Positions 47,111 to 56,277 of a DNA stretch of 64,000 bases are shown one piece after another. Origin of the DNA: Streptococcus sp. oral taxon 431. Its GTDB lineage: Bacteria; Bacillota; Bacilli; Lactobacillales; Streptococcaceae. A model generated the notes under the pieces. It was not told where the DNA came from and ran no database searches. It saw only the letters and a list, made by a program, of their open reading frames with translations. Numbering within the stretch: the stretch's first letter is position 1; each line of letters opens with the position of its first letter. The DNA lies in NCBI RefSeq assembly GCF_001553685.1, contig NZ_CP014264.1, positions 1,434,001 to 1,498,000 on the forward strand. The letters are read 5' to 3'. The position numbers were made by a program, and so were the translations under genes.

Positions 47111-48166
47111 TCATTCTGCAATAGCCGTTATAGGATCAACTTTGAGCAAACGAGGGAGAGAAATCACTCCTCCAAGTAGTGCCATCAAACAAATTCCCAA
47201 ACTCAATCCTAAATATGCTAACCAACTTGGATAGAAAATGAAGGTTGCAGGTAGAACAAGGATAACACCTACAATCGCCAATAAGGCTAGACCGATCCCA
47301 AAACCTGCCAGCAATATAATTTGACAAAAAAGCGACCAAACAATGGTTCTAGCCTGAATTCCCTGGGCTCTCATAATCCCATAGAGGCCTAGTTTTTGAA
47401 TGGTAATAATATAAATAAAAATACCAATAATCAGGCCTGATATGATAATCATCGCTAAAATCATTCCTGAAAATACGTTTACTTGAGGTGTATAGCCCGG
47501 AATATGGGCAATCATGTTTTGAATGGTTAATTGACTTAAACCGTCCGCGGATAACTGAGCATCATTTTTTAAGACCAAGGCAGAAATAGCGCGACCTGCA
47601 TTCAGACTACCTTGCAAGGTCCAATAGCTAGTCAAATTTGTAAATACTACAGGTTCTGTAAAAAATTTATTCCCTTTCGTAAGTCCAACGATGGTATAAG
47701 AATTTTCACTTCCATTCAGTTGAATGACATCGCCTAGTTTAATTCCATAGTTTTCTAAAGACTGATCCACGACAACTTCATTGTCACTTTCTGGGTAATG
47801 GCCCTCAATCAAGGAAGGAGAGATAAAACTGTTCCAATCCTGTGCAAAAATAGAGATGTTTACCTTCTCACTATCATTGACGAGATTTGTCACCGCAAAC
47901 ATATACCCCAAAGGTACTACATCTTTTGAAACCTGATCCTTATAATTCTTTTCTGGAATAAAGGATGCTGTCAGATTATCATTTGCATAATCTGATAAAA
48001 CAATCCCTGTCGCTTTCCAATTATCCACGGCTGCTCTATTATTTCTAACGAGCCCCAGAGCTAAACTTGTCATAAAAAAGACCATAAACGCTATTAGAAA
48101 GATCGTCGTTAAAATCAAACTATAACGAAGTTTATTTTTTAAAATTTCCTTGATTGCAAGATACAC
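47111..48166 (-). CDS. ABC exporter permease, HrtB/DevC-like, GTG start
   Basis: 351 residues, GTG start at 48166 with AAAGGAG upstream. One N-terminal helix (about 16-40), an extracellular MacB-like core domain (about 45-230) and three C-terminal helices forming an FtsX domain. The total length equals HrtB of staphylococci and streptococci, which with HrtA removes excess heme. No HssRS-like regulator lies next to it. Assignment to heme export is tentative; the DevC/YbbP family is the safe call. Confidence 0.82.
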   Translation of the reverse strand: MYLAIKEILKNKLRYSLILTTIFLIAFMVFFMTSLALGLVRNNRAAVDNWKATGIVLSDYANDNLTASFIPEKNYKDQVSKDVVPLGYMFAVTNLVNDSEKVNISIFAQDWNSFISPSLIEGHYPESDNEVVVDQSLENYGIKLGDVIQLNGSENSYTIVGLTKGNKFFTEPVVFTNLTSYWTLQGSLNAGRAISALVLKNDAQLSADGLSQLTIQNMIAHIPGYTPQVNVFSGMILAMIIISGLIIGIFIYIITIQKLGLYGIMRAQGIQARTIVWSLFCQIILLAGFGIGLALLAIVGVILVLPATFIFYPSWLAYLGLSLGICLMALLGGVISLPRLLKVDPITAIAE

Positions 48167-48215
48167 TGCAAATCTCCTTTAACTTTTCTAAGAGTGGTAA
48201 AAGCTCACTCAATTT

Positions 48216-48417
48216 CAAAAATAAAAGACAGAAAAATCTGTCTTTCTTGCAAATCTTCTCTTCCATCCTACTAAGTGGATATAAAACTATAGTAGAACCA
48301 ACAATTACGATCTAGATTTGTTTCCATTATCCATTTTCATCCTCATAACAAAAAGTTGAACGGTCAAGATGTTGTGAGTTGTCCACCCATCCTATCACCT
48401 TTAGGTATGAGTGTCAA
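48216..48417 (-). promoter_or_regulatory. Promoter and structured leader of the HrtBA-like operon
   Basis: This explains most of the 361-base gap 48167-48527. Minus strand: TTGACA (48412-48417), 17 bases, TAGGAT (48389-48394). The spacer holds an imperfect palindrome with core ACCTAAAGGT, a candidate operator. The transcript (start near 48382) contains a CTACTA/TAGTAG hairpin and then AAAGACAG/CTGTCTTT (48224-48245) with a U-rich tail TATTTTT, a full intrinsic terminator 50-60 bases before the GTG start. This is either a transcription attenuator or the end of a separate RNA of about 160 bases. Confidence 0.6.
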
Positions 48418-48492
48418 GAAATTTGTTTCATCATTTGATAACAGACTTTATTCTTTTTGTAACCTTACTGTAATAATTTTTTTCTTGAAAAA

Positions 48493-48501
48493 TGGTAAAA
48501 T
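48493..48501 (+). promoter_or_regulatory. Extended -10 promoter of the DUF3270 gene
   Basis: TGGTAAAAT (TAAAAT at 48496-48501), followed by the ribosome site AAGGAG and the ATG at 48528. Confidence 0.55.
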
Positions 48502-48527
48502 GAAAGAGTACTGTTAAGGAGAGAATC

Positions 48528-48803
48528 ATGCCCGTAAGAAAATATCAACCGTATGAGTTTGAAGAAGAGGAAACTCAAACAACGCCATACCAAGACTATG
48601 TTCCAGAAACCACTTCCGTTGCTAGTTTGAAGGAAGTTCTTTTCTTTGTAAACATTGCTTGTTTTTGCGTCTTTTTGGCCTTGTTTAGCTTTATCTTTTT
48701 AGCCCTCAAGTTCAATACAGTCTTAGCTTTTAGCCTAGCAATTGCCTTGAGTTTAGCAGCATCAAACGTTCAACGTTCGATGATTAAGAAGAAATTATAT
48801 TAG
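48528..48803 (+). CDS. DUF3270 family membrane protein
   Basis: 91 residues: an acidic, Gln/Thr-rich N-terminus (about 1-34), two hydrophobic helices (about 36-58 and 62-79) and a short basic tail. It matches the streptococcal DUF3270 family, usually found next to ciaRH. AAGGAG lies seven bases before the ATG. Function unknown; convergent with ciaH. Confidence 0.8.
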   Translation: MPVRKYQPYEFEEEETQTTPYQDYVPETTSVASLKEVLFFVNIACFCVFLALFSFIFLALKFNTVLAFSLAIALSLAASNVQRSMIKKKLY

Positions 48804-48809
48804 ATTCAA

Positions 48810-48842
48810 AAGGTCGGGATTTTTGTCCCGACCTATTTTTTC
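48810..48842 (+). terminator. Terminator after the DUF3270 gene
   Basis: AGGTCGGGA/TCCCGACCT stem with loop TTTTTG and tail ATTTTTTCT. Confidence 0.9.
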
Positions 48843-48912
48843 TACGATAGCTAAAGAGCTGCGACTAGATAAGCGATACTTGGTCTACCGCTTTCTAAGT
48901 CACAGCCTTTTC

Positions 48913-50247
48913 TTATTTATTTTTACGCTTGGATGGTGTTTGGATAGCGATCTTTACTTCAAAAATCGTACCATGAGGTTTGTTATCTTTGACACTGATG
49001 GTTCCTTTAAGAGCATCGACAATCTGTTTGGCTAAGGATAAGCCTAACCCAAAACCACCTTTTTGCCGAGTACGAGCCTTATCAACCCTGTAAAAGCGAT
49101 CAAAAATTTTCTTTTTATCTACTGCAGAAATACCAATTCCATCATCAGCTACTGACAAATAGAGATTACGCTCCGTCGTAGCAATGACAAAATGGATATC
49201 TCCTTCTTCTTCTGTGTACTTGACAGCATTGTCAAACAAGATAGTCATCAGTTGTTTAAGAAGAAGCTTATCTGTTATGATGGTCCGATGGATGCGATTT
49301 TCAAAATGAAAAGCACGGTTATTTTCAGACGCAATCATTTCATAGTTGGTAAAAGTTGTATTAAAGAAGGCTGGCTCTACCTCTCCTAATTCCGGTTTAA
49401 TGCCGTCATCACGACGAGCTAAATTAAGGAGATTAGTCGTTAAAAAGCGCATATTACGAACTTCTTCTAGACTAGAAGCAATACTCTCACTTGACTCCAT
49501 AATAGTTGCCTCAGGTTTTCTGAAAAGAGTTTCTAGTCGATTTTGCAGAACAGCTAATGGAGTTCGTAACTCATGACTGGCATTTTCCACAAAACTCTGT
49601 TGCTTTTGCATGCTTTCAAGTAAAGGTTTAACACTGACACGCGCAAGATAAAGGCTGGCAATAATGGATAAAATCCAGAAGCTAGCCATGACTACCACGA
49701 TTAATTGCTCATTGTTTTGACTAGTTTGCTCTATCTGACTGGTATTTATCAAAACCGCTGCATACTTAATATTGGTCGAGACAGAATCGATATTTATTTC
49801 AGATAGAATCACTCGGTAAATCTCGTCCTGACCATAACTATTCTGAACATGAAGTTGTCGAATATGATTCAAATCCTTTTTATTAAAAGTAATCTTATCA
49901 AGACCTAGAAAGCGGTTGCCAGTCACTAATTGATTCAAATTTGAATCTAACAATATCACTTCTGTATTGGAACTAACCGTTGGTTTTTTTTCAGAAGCTG
50001 GAGCAACATTGGCACTACCTAAATCCTTAACGTCCTCAGTTGCACGATTGACTGCCAATTGAATAACGTCCTGAGGATTTTTGCTCAGTGATAAGAGTTT
50101 TTCATCCACCGATGTGTAGAGACTGGAGTGCATAACCTGCAAGATAATCAAGGTCATAGCAGAGAAAATCAGAGTAAATACTCCAAAGTTACGGATAAAA
50201 TAACTGAAATCCTCCGCATACCAATTCTTTTTAATTTTTTTAAACAT
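48913..50247 (-). CDS. ciaH: CiaH, sensor histidine kinase
   Basis: 444 residues. Helix at about 20-40, extracellular sensor domain (about 45-175), second helix around 182-202. H box [13 protein letters not shown] (His near 226), N box [14 protein letters not shown]1 [10 protein letters not shown] box [12 protein letters not shown] and G2 GGFGLGLSL. Kinase of the CiaRH system, which controls competence, beta-lactam tolerance and cell-wall functions in streptococci. The start lies inside the end of ciaR (8-base overlap) without its own strong ribosome site. Confidence 0.95.
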   Translation of the reverse strand: MFKKIKKNWYAEDFSYFIRNFGVFTLIFSAMTLIILQVMHSSLYTSVDEKLLSLSKNPQDVIQLAVNRATEDVKDLGSANVAPASEKKPTVSSNTEVILLDSNLNQLVTGNRFLGLDKITFNKKDLNHIRQLHVQNSYGQDEIYRVILSEINIDSVSTNIKYAAVLINTSQIEQTSQNNEQLIVVVMASFWILSIIASLYLARVSVKPLLESMQKQQSFVENASHELRTPLAVLQNRLETLFRKPEATIMESSESIASSLEEVRNMRFLTTNLLNLARRDDGIKPELGEVEPAFFNTTFTNYEMIASENNRAFHFENRIHRTIITDKLLLKQLMTILFDNAVKYTEEEGDIHFVIATTERNLYLSVADDGIGISAVDKKKIFDRFYRVDKARTRQKGGFGLGLSLAKQIVDALKGTISVKDNKPHGTIFEVKIAIQTPSKRKNK

Positions 50248-50911
50248 GTTTTAAAATATACCCAACACTACGCAAGGTTTGGAGGTTTTCAGCAAAGACT
50301 GAGCCCTTCAATTTCTTACGAACTTTTGATACATAGACTTCTACCACGGAGATGGTTGTGTCACTGTCAAATCCCCACAAACGGTCAAAAATTTGTGTTT
50401 TTGGTAAGATAACATTTTGATTTTGGAGGAAATAAACCAAGAGATCAAATTCTTTACCCAATAGTTCCACAACAGTATCATTAACTCTAACCTCATTGGT
50501 AGATAGATTAACCGTCAAATCACCATAAGAGAGGGTATTTTCATTGAACTTACCAGAACGTTTGAGCAGTGCTTGGATACGCATCTTGAGCTCTTCTAGA
50601 TAAAATGGTTTTGTTAGATAATCATCTGCCCCAAGCTCAAATCCATGTCCCTTATCATCAAGACTTTCCTTGGCTGTCATGATCAGAACAGGAGTCGAAA
50701 TTCCTTTTTCACGCAATTCTTTTAAAACTTGAAACCCATTTTTCTCAGGTAACATCAAGTCCAATAAAATCAAGTCATAAACGCCACTTTCAGCCTCATA
50801 AAGACCTTCTTCACCATCAAAAACCTGCATGACATCCGCAAAATCATCCAAAAAATCAAAGACTGAATTTGATAGGCCTAGGTCATCTTCCACTAATAGA
50901 ATCTTGATCAT
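50240..50911 (-). CDS. ciaR: CiaR, OmpR-type response regulator
   Basis: 223 residues from the ATG at 50911 (GGAGG upstream; a TTG codon precedes it in frame). Receiver domain with acidic pocket EDD, phosphoacceptor Asp in [13 protein letters not shown] and Lys in YLTKPF, then a winged-helix DNA-binding domain (about 125-220) with [18 protein letters not shown]. Regulates its own operon and, in pneumococcus, small csRNAs and htrA. Confidence 0.97.
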   Translation of the reverse strand: MIKILLVEDDLGLSNSVFDFLDDFADVMQVFDGEEGLYEAESGVYDLILLDLMLPEKNGFQVLKELREKGISTPVLIMTAKESLDDKGHGFELGADDYLTKPFYLEELKMRIQALLKRSGKFNENTLSYGDLTVNLSTNEVRVNDTVVELLGKEFDLLVYFLQNQNVILPKTQIFDRLWGFDSDTTISVVEVYVSKVRKKLKGSVFAENLQTLRSVGYILKHV

Positions 50912-50935
50912 CAAAAATTCCTCCTTATTACGCCT

Positions 50936-50968
50936 ATTATAGCAAAAATATCTTAAAAAAAACTCAAC
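50936..50968 (-). promoter_or_regulatory. ciaRH promoter with candidate CiaR box
   Basis: Minus strand: GTTGAG-N5-TTTAAG (50952-50968) followed after 10 bases by TATAAT (50936-50941, preceded by TGC). The CiaR consensus is TTTAAG-N5-TTTAAG at about this distance from the -10. The distal half matches 4 of 6. The distal half shares bases with the pepN terminator stem. Confidence 0.6.
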
Positions 50969-51003
50969 TTCCCTTGTTTTTCCAAGAGAAAGTTGAGTTT
51001 TTG
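50957..51003 (-). terminator. Terminator after pepN
   Basis: AACTCAACTT..CTTG and CAAG..AAGTTGAGTT form the arms; on the minus strand it ends in eight T residues. It sits immediately upstream of, and partly within, the ciaR control region. Confidence 0.85.
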
Positions 51004-51026
51004 TAATCTAGTTAGACTAGAATCTT

Positions 51027-53573
51027 TTAAGCTTTGCTATATTGAGCTACAACTGCTTCAACTGCTGCTTTTTCACGCTTAATCAATTCAACGCGAGCTG
51101 CGATTTCCTTGATTCCCATACCGATGTTACGGCTAAGAGCTAGGTCAGAAAGTTGTGGCTCAAAGAATTCCTTGTATTCTGTCAAGCGTTGCTCTGTCTT
51201 GAATACATGGGCAGGAAGGATAACAAAGCTATCAAAGCTCATATCTCCTCCAAGGGCCGACTTAATCCAAGCCCAGTTTTCACGCGCCCAAGACCACGCT
51301 GTTTCCTGGGTTGCTTGATGACCTAAGAACTGGAAGTACCAAGCTGATAAGTCTTGTGGTTTTACCACAAATTTGTCCTTCCAAGAAGCAATCAAGGTTT
51401 GGATATTATCCGCATCTGTACTGTAGGCAAGAGCAGCTGCCAATTGGCGTTTAAAGGCAGCATCTGTCGCATGAGTATAAAGATCGAGATAAGTTGCGAC
51501 CAATTCCTTAGTCTCATGGTGTTTCATTTCATTGATGAGAACTTGTGAACGAATAGCTGCTGGAAGTCCTGAAAGATTATCCTTGTGGGCTGCGAAAATT
51601 TGGCTAGCAACTTGACTGGCTTCCCCGTCATTTGAACGAATCATCATGGAAATTGTCAATTGACGAACCAATTCATCCTCATCAGATTCACCCTCTTTAG
51701 CTTCAAAACCAAGACGATCATAGTTGTAGCGAGCCAGTTTAGCAATAAGGGCTTTAAAGGCTTTTTCTGCCTCAGTTCCTTCATCGATAAAGCGATCAAG
51801 CGCTCCGATAACTTGTGAAACTGCTGAAACAACAAGATAAGATTCTTCTTGTGCTAATTGATCCACTACCGGAAGCAAGTCTGCATATGAAATGTGTCCT
51901 GCTTCAGCAAGTAAACGACGTTCTTGGACGATTTGAAGTTTACTTGTGTTATCAAGTTCTACTAGGTCTGCAAGCACAGCATCAAGTAATTGACCTTGAT
52001 AGTCAGTAATGTAGTGGGCTGTATTTTCAGTGTTAAGACGAAGGGCTGTCTTGTTTTCAGCAAGAAGTGCTGCATAGCCAGGGATTTCGATACTTTCAGT
52101 TTCGAGAGTATCTGGTACTCCTTTCCAGTTGCTGTTGAGTGGTACAACCCAGAGACGATTCTTGTCTTCGTGTTCACCGATGAAGAATTGTTTTTGCGAA
52201 ATCTTCAAAACATCATTTTCAACAGTGGCAGTAAGGACTGGATAACCAGGTTGTTCCAACCAAGAATCCATGAAGGCTGCCACATCACGGCCTGATGCTT
52301 GACCAAGGGCATCCCAAAGGTCACGACCAATGGTGTTTCCGTATTGATGCTTTTCAAAGTAAGCGTGCAATCCTTTAGCAAAATCAGCATCTCCTAGCCA
52401 ACGACGAAGCATGTGCATAAGGCGGCTACCTTTGGCATAGACGATAGCTCCATCAAAGAGCGTATTGATTTCATCTGGGTGTTTGACTTCAACGTGAACA
52501 GATTGAACGCCATCCGTCGCATCGCGTTCAAGAGCAAGAGGTACTCCACCTGTTTGGAAGTCCTCAAAAATATTCCAGCTTGGTTCGATGGCATCCACAC
52601 AGACATATTCCATCATGTTAGCGAAACTTTCATTGAGCCAGAGGTCATCCCACCATTTCATAGTTACTAGGTTACCGAACCATTGGTGAGCAAGCTCATG
52701 GGCAATGACTAGAGCAACTTGTTGACGGCTGGCAAAGGTTGAGTTTTCATCCACAACCAAGTAAACTTCACGATAAGTTACCAGACCCCAGTTTTCCATA
52801 GCACCTGCTGAGAAGTCAGGAAGGGCGATGTGGAGAGATTGAGGAATTGGGTATTTAACCCCATAGTAGTCTTCGTAAAACTCGATTGAGCGAACAGCGA
52901 TATCTAGTGAGAAATCAAGGTTTGAAAGTGGATGTGCCTTTGTTGAGTAGACACCTACCAGCGTACCGTTTTTAGTTTTAGCAGTTACCCCTTGCAAATC
53001 ACCAGCAACGAAAGCCAGCAAGTACGAAGACATACGTGGAGTTGTTTCAAATTTCCAGATACCAGTTTCCTTGCGGTTTTCAACGTCAATCTCTGGCATG
53101 TTAGACAAGGCAAGTTCGCCTTCCGCTTGGTCAAATCGAAGAGCTAGGTCAAAGGTTGCTTTGGCTTCTGGCTCATCCACACATGGGAAGGCTTCACGAG
53201 CAAAGTGGCTCTCGAATTGTGTTGACAAGACTTCCTTCTTGACACCATCAACTGTGTAGTATGAAGGATAAATCCCTGTCATGTTATCTGTGATTTTACC
53301 AGAAAAGGCAAGAACCAATTCAACTTGACCAGCCTCAGCCAATTCGATATGAAGAGCTTCGTTTTCATTATCAACTGTAAATGGACGATCTTGACCTGCA
53401 ACTTCAACTGAAGCGATTTCCAAGTCTTTTTGGTGGAGGGAAATACGGTCACTTTTAGCTTGACCAGTAATGGTTACTTTTCCTGAAAACGTCTTAGTCT
53501 CACGACTCAAGTCTAAAAACAAATCATAATGTTCAGGAACAAATGTATCGATATAATGTTCTACTGCTTGCAT
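51027..53573 (-). CDS. pepN: Aminopeptidase N, M1 family
   Basis: 848 residues from the second of two tandem ATG codons (better spacing from AGGAG). Exopeptidase motif GAMENWG and zinc motif HELAHQW...NE place it in M1; the C-terminal ERAP1-like helical domain covers about 520-840. A cytosolic broad-specificity aminopeptidase that finishes breakdown of imported peptides. Confidence 0.97.
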   Translation of the reverse strand: MQAVEHYIDTFVPEHYDLFLDLSRETKTFSGKVTITGQAKSDRISLHQKDLEIASVEVAGQDRPFTVDNENEALHIELAEAGQVELVLAFSGKITDNMTGIYPSYYTVDGVKKEVLSTQFESHFAREAFPCVDEPEAKATFDLALRFDQAEGELALSNMPEIDVENRKETGIWKFETTPRMSSYLLAFVAGDLQGVTAKTKNGTLVGVYSTKAHPLSNLDFSLDIAVRSIEFYEDYYGVKYPIPQSLHIALPDFSAGAMENWGLVTYREVYLVVDENSTFASRQQVALVIAHELAHQWFGNLVTMKWWDDLWLNESFANMMEYVCVDAIEPSWNIFEDFQTGGVPLALERDATDGVQSVHVEVKHPDEINTLFDGAIVYAKGSRLMHMLRRWLGDADFAKGLHAYFEKHQYGNTIGRDLWDALGQASGRDVAAFMDSWLEQPGYPVLTATVENDVLKISQKQFFIGEHEDKNRLWVVPLNSNWKGVPDTLETESIEIPGYAALLAENKTALRLNTENTAHYITDYQGQLLDAVLADLVELDNTSKLQIVQERRLLAEAGHISYADLLPVVDQLAQEESYLVVSAVSQVIGALDRFIDEGTEAEKAFKALIAKLARYNYDRLGFEAKEGESDEDELVRQLTISMMIRSNDGEASQVASQIFAAHKDNLSGLPAAIRSQVLINEMKHHETKELVATYLDLYTHATDAAFKRQLAAALAYSTDADNIQTLIASWKDKFVVKPQDLSAWYFQFLGHQATQETAWSWARENWAWIKSALGGDMSFDSFVILPAHVFKTEQRLTEYKEFFEPQLSDLALSRNIGMGIKEIAARVELIKREKAAVEAVVAQYSKA

Positions 53574-53695
53574 CATTTTCTCCTATTCTATATTTCTGAG
53601 CAAATGCTCTAGTTCAAACATACCTATTTTATCATATTTTAAGTCAGAAAAAAGCTTTGGACAGCGATTTCCAAAACTTTCTTCCTTCTAGTAGT

Positions 53696-54136
53696 CTACA
53701 GAGGGTAGACCTTGCGAAATTCTTCCAAAACAACCTTGCTGTCAGGTGTAAAAGTCAGACCTGCTTCTCCTAAGCAGTCTTTGAAAAAGTCTTCATGAAC
53801 CTGACGCCAATAGGCTAAAGATTTGTCACCTTCCCCTTCTTTGAAGGCATGGTCGGCTGAAACCTGATGGAAAGGCTGAACGGAAACCTTTGTAATTTCA
53901 ATAATGCAGATAGCTTGATCCTTACTGTCTAAAATAACATCAAAGGTCCCTTCTTGGGGAAGGGGTTCGTCCTCTACTGCGTAAAGATCGTAAGCTGAGG
54001 CAGTTGCTGTTTTTTCGCCTTTTAAAACCAAATCTGCCAAGAGATCGGCTTCTACTCCAAAAGCCCAGGCATCGATTTCATCTCCGATAGAGGGGTTGAT
54101 TTGCTTATAGGCATTCCACATTTCTTGAGGTGTCAT
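53696..54136 (-). CDS. ASCH domain protein
   Basis: 146 residues. ASCH (PUA-like beta-barrel) fold suggested by WAFGVEADLLADLVLKGEKTATAS and the block IIEITKVSVQPFHQV. Relatives bind RNA or act as small amidohydrolases or nucleases. The start overlaps the end of the PEP-barrel gene by four bases with AAAGGAG upstream. Confidence 0.8.
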   Translation of the reverse strand: MTPQEMWNAYKQINPSIGDEIDAWAFGVEADLLADLVLKGEKTATASAYDLYAVEDEPLPQEGTFDVILDSKDQAICIIEITKVSVQPFHQVSADHAFKEGEGDKSLAYWRQVHEDFFKDCLGEAGLTFTPDSKVVLEEFRKVYPL

Positions 54137-54981
54137 AAGTTGCTCCTTTGTATTTTTTTACTTTCTTCTTTTACACGTTTGAGATGATCTGGATGGTCAA
54201 TCTCTAAATTAAAAATCTCCGGAATAGAACTGTAGTGGATCATGCACTCAATCCCCATCTGATTCATTTTTTGTATGAAAGAAGGATTCAGATAGCCTGC
54301 TACAGCGAAATCTATCTTTTTCATCCTTGCTTTATCCTGCATCTGTCTCAGCATTTCTAACATAATGGGACTTTCCATATCATGCCATTGACTATTTCTC
54401 ACAGTTGCAAAAACAAAAGAAGTCAAATCATTCATTCCCACTACAATCTTTGAAATACCAGTTTCCAGTACCCTGTCCAAGTCAAAATAAGCTGACGGTA
54501 ATTCAATCATTGTTCCAACTTTTCCAGTAAAACCATGCTGGCGCAATACTCTAATTGCTTGTTTTAACTGTTCAGCATTATTGACAAAAGGAAAAATAAG
54601 AGACAGATTAGGATTGGTTTGATAAACTTCTGTAACGACATGTGCCTCAGCCTGAAATTCATCTGGACACGCCAATAAACGCCTAGTCCCTCTATATCCA
54701 AATAAGGGGTGGCGTTCGTCAAAATACTCTTTAGTCCCGTCTAGACTATTTGCTTCTGCATTTGTTAACTCTGAAAAGCGATACCAGACTTCTTCATCTG
54801 AGTATAGATGGCAAATAGTGTCTAGATAATCTTTTACAAATTGCTGACAACTTTTTAGCAGTATATTTTGACTGATCTCCCTCACCAAATATTCGCCACG
54901 AATCATACCAACATGATGAAATAGTTGTGGGTAAATTTTTTCAACAATTCTTTCGCCACTAAGAGCCAGTTGATTTTGCAT
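54133..54981 (-). CDS. Stand-alone PEP-utilising-enzyme barrel domain protein
   Basis: 282 residues from the second ATG (54981), which is better spaced from GAGG. It resembles only the C-terminal TIM barrel of PEP synthase, pyruvate phosphate dikinase and PTS enzyme I: LFGYRGTRRLL, LIFPFVNNAEQLKQ, GTMIELPSAYFDLD and VVGMNDLTSF. No ATP-grasp or swivelling phosphohistidine domain is present here or nearby. At the position of the catalytic Cys (usual CGQ) it reads AVAGYL, so the Cys is missing. Function unknown; possibly a regulator or a binding protein. Confidence 0.72.
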   Translation of the reverse strand: MQNQLALSGERIVEKIYPQLFHHVGMIRGEYLVREISQNILLKSCQQFVKDYLDTICHLYSDEEVWYRFSELTNAEANSLDGTKEYFDERHPLFGYRGTRRLLACPDEFQAEAHVVTEVYQTNPNLSLIFPFVNNAEQLKQAIRVLRQHGFTGKVGTMIELPSAYFDLDRVLETGISKIVVGMNDLTSFVFATVRNSQWHDMESPIMLEMLRQMQDKARMKKIDFAVAGYLNPSFIQKMNQMGIECMIHYSSIPEIFNLEIDHPDHLKRVKEESKKIQRSNL

Positions 54982-55022
54982 GTCCATTCACCTCGTCTTA
55001 AGAGATACAATATCAGATATCA

Positions 55023-55751
55023 TTATATGACGCTTTCATCTAGTTCAAAAGCTTCATAAGATTCAACTAACTCATATCCTAAAAATTCTGCTACTTTTTT
55101 AGAAGCCTCGTTATGAGCATCCCAAAGAGGAAATATATCCCTATTTAAACTCTCTAGAATCATTGCAGCACCAAGCTTTTTAGCAAAGCCATTTCCTTGT
55201 TCGTTTGGTCTAGTTGCAACTTCCACTTCAACTGCTCCACGGTAAACTAACCCTGAGGAAATCCCAGCAATCAGTTCTTTATTTTTAAGAACCACAAAGC
55301 CAAATCCACCTTTTAAAGAAAAATCCTGATAAGACTCAAAATCTCCCTTTAAATCTTGTGACCATTCTTCCTCAGAAAGGCAGTTATAAATACGATTATC
55401 AATAGGTACAATATTGTAACCTTCCTCTAAATGACTAACTAGATCATTTAGAAATTCAATTTGAAAATTTGCCCTATCTTTAAAAGAATAGCGAGTAAAA
55501 GAAATTAGCTCCACTTTCTGATGCAGAAAATCTTGCCAATTGGTATTTTCTGAAATAATAATCTTATAATCTAAACCATATTTCCTAACAAAATCTTCCC
55601 AAAATCTGGGATTCAACTCCCCTGCTAGGTATAGAAAATTCCCAATATCATAAAAACTTGTTGTCCCATCACTGTTTCGGTATACAGTTCCAATTTGAGA
55701 TTTAAGACCATAGAGAACCATATTTTTCTTCCATGTTTTAAATAGTTCCAT
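55023..55751 (-). CDS. GNAT family N-acetyltransferase
   Basis: 242 residues. The N-terminal half is variable. The C-terminal GNAT core (about 115-235) has GFVVLKNKELIAGISSGLVYRGAVEVEVAT followed by the acetyl-CoA loop RPNEQGNGFAKKLGAAMI. Substrate unknown. The start overlaps the end of the Nudix gene by 14 bases. Confidence 0.82.
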   Translation of the reverse strand: MELFKTWKKNMVLYGLKSQIGTVYRNSDGTTSFYDIGNFLYLAGELNPRFWEDFVRKYGLDYKIIISENTNWQDFLHQKVELISFTRYSFKDRANFQIEFLNDLVSHLEEGYNIVPIDNRIYNCLSEEEWSQDLKGDFESYQDFSLKGGFGFVVLKNKELIAGISSGLVYRGAVEVEVATRPNEQGNGFAKKLGAAMILESLNRDIFPLWDAHNEASKKVAEFLGYELVESYEAFELDESVI

Positions 55752-56238
55752 TATCCCCCATCTTTACCTTCCAATTTCTATATCTTGTCAGTTCTAATTC
55801 AGGAAATCCACGTGACTCTGCCTTCACTTTTAATATTAAAGGTGAGGCATTTTCTTCGGTAATTTGCTCAAGAGAAAGCCAAATTGCCTTTGCTGAATCG
55901 TTACTTCCATCAAGAACTTCATGAGGAAGGGATTTTTGAGAGCCTTCGAAATCGAGTACTATATCATAAAATGCCATGATATGATGTACTGCGAAGTCTT
56001 GCCCTTCTTCTTGAACCAGCACATCATAAATCCTAGGATTGCAATAACGGCTAAGAGTATAGCCTGTCTCTTCCAAAACTTCTCTCTTGAGAGTTTCTGT
56101 CAAACCCTCACCGATTTCCTGACTACCACCAGGTAAATCAAAACGATGCTGATAAGGCCCTCTCGTTTTCTCAATGCAAAGCAATTTCCCATTCTCATAG
56201 CAAACGCCATAGACACCAAAGTGTTTTTTGATTTCCAT
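55738..56238 (-). CDS. Nudix hydrolase
   Basis: 166 residues with a complete Nudix box (GX5EX7REUXEEXGU) from GSQEIGE to REVLEETGY near residue 38. It hydrolyses a nucleoside-diphosphate-linked compound of unknown identity. Weak ribosome site (AAGAG). Overlaps the GNAT gene. Confidence 0.9.
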   Translation of the reverse strand: MEIKKHFGVYGVCYENGKLLCIEKTRGPYQHRFDLPGGSQEIGEGLTETLKREVLEETGYTLSRYCNPRIYDVLVQEEGQDFAVHHIMAFYDIVLDFEGSQKSLPHEVLDGSNDSAKAIWLSLEQITEENASPLILKVKAESRGFPELELTRYRNWKVKMGDNGTI

Positions 56239-56277
56239 ATTCTACTCTTTCTAACAATCCAAGATTGAAAACTTACA

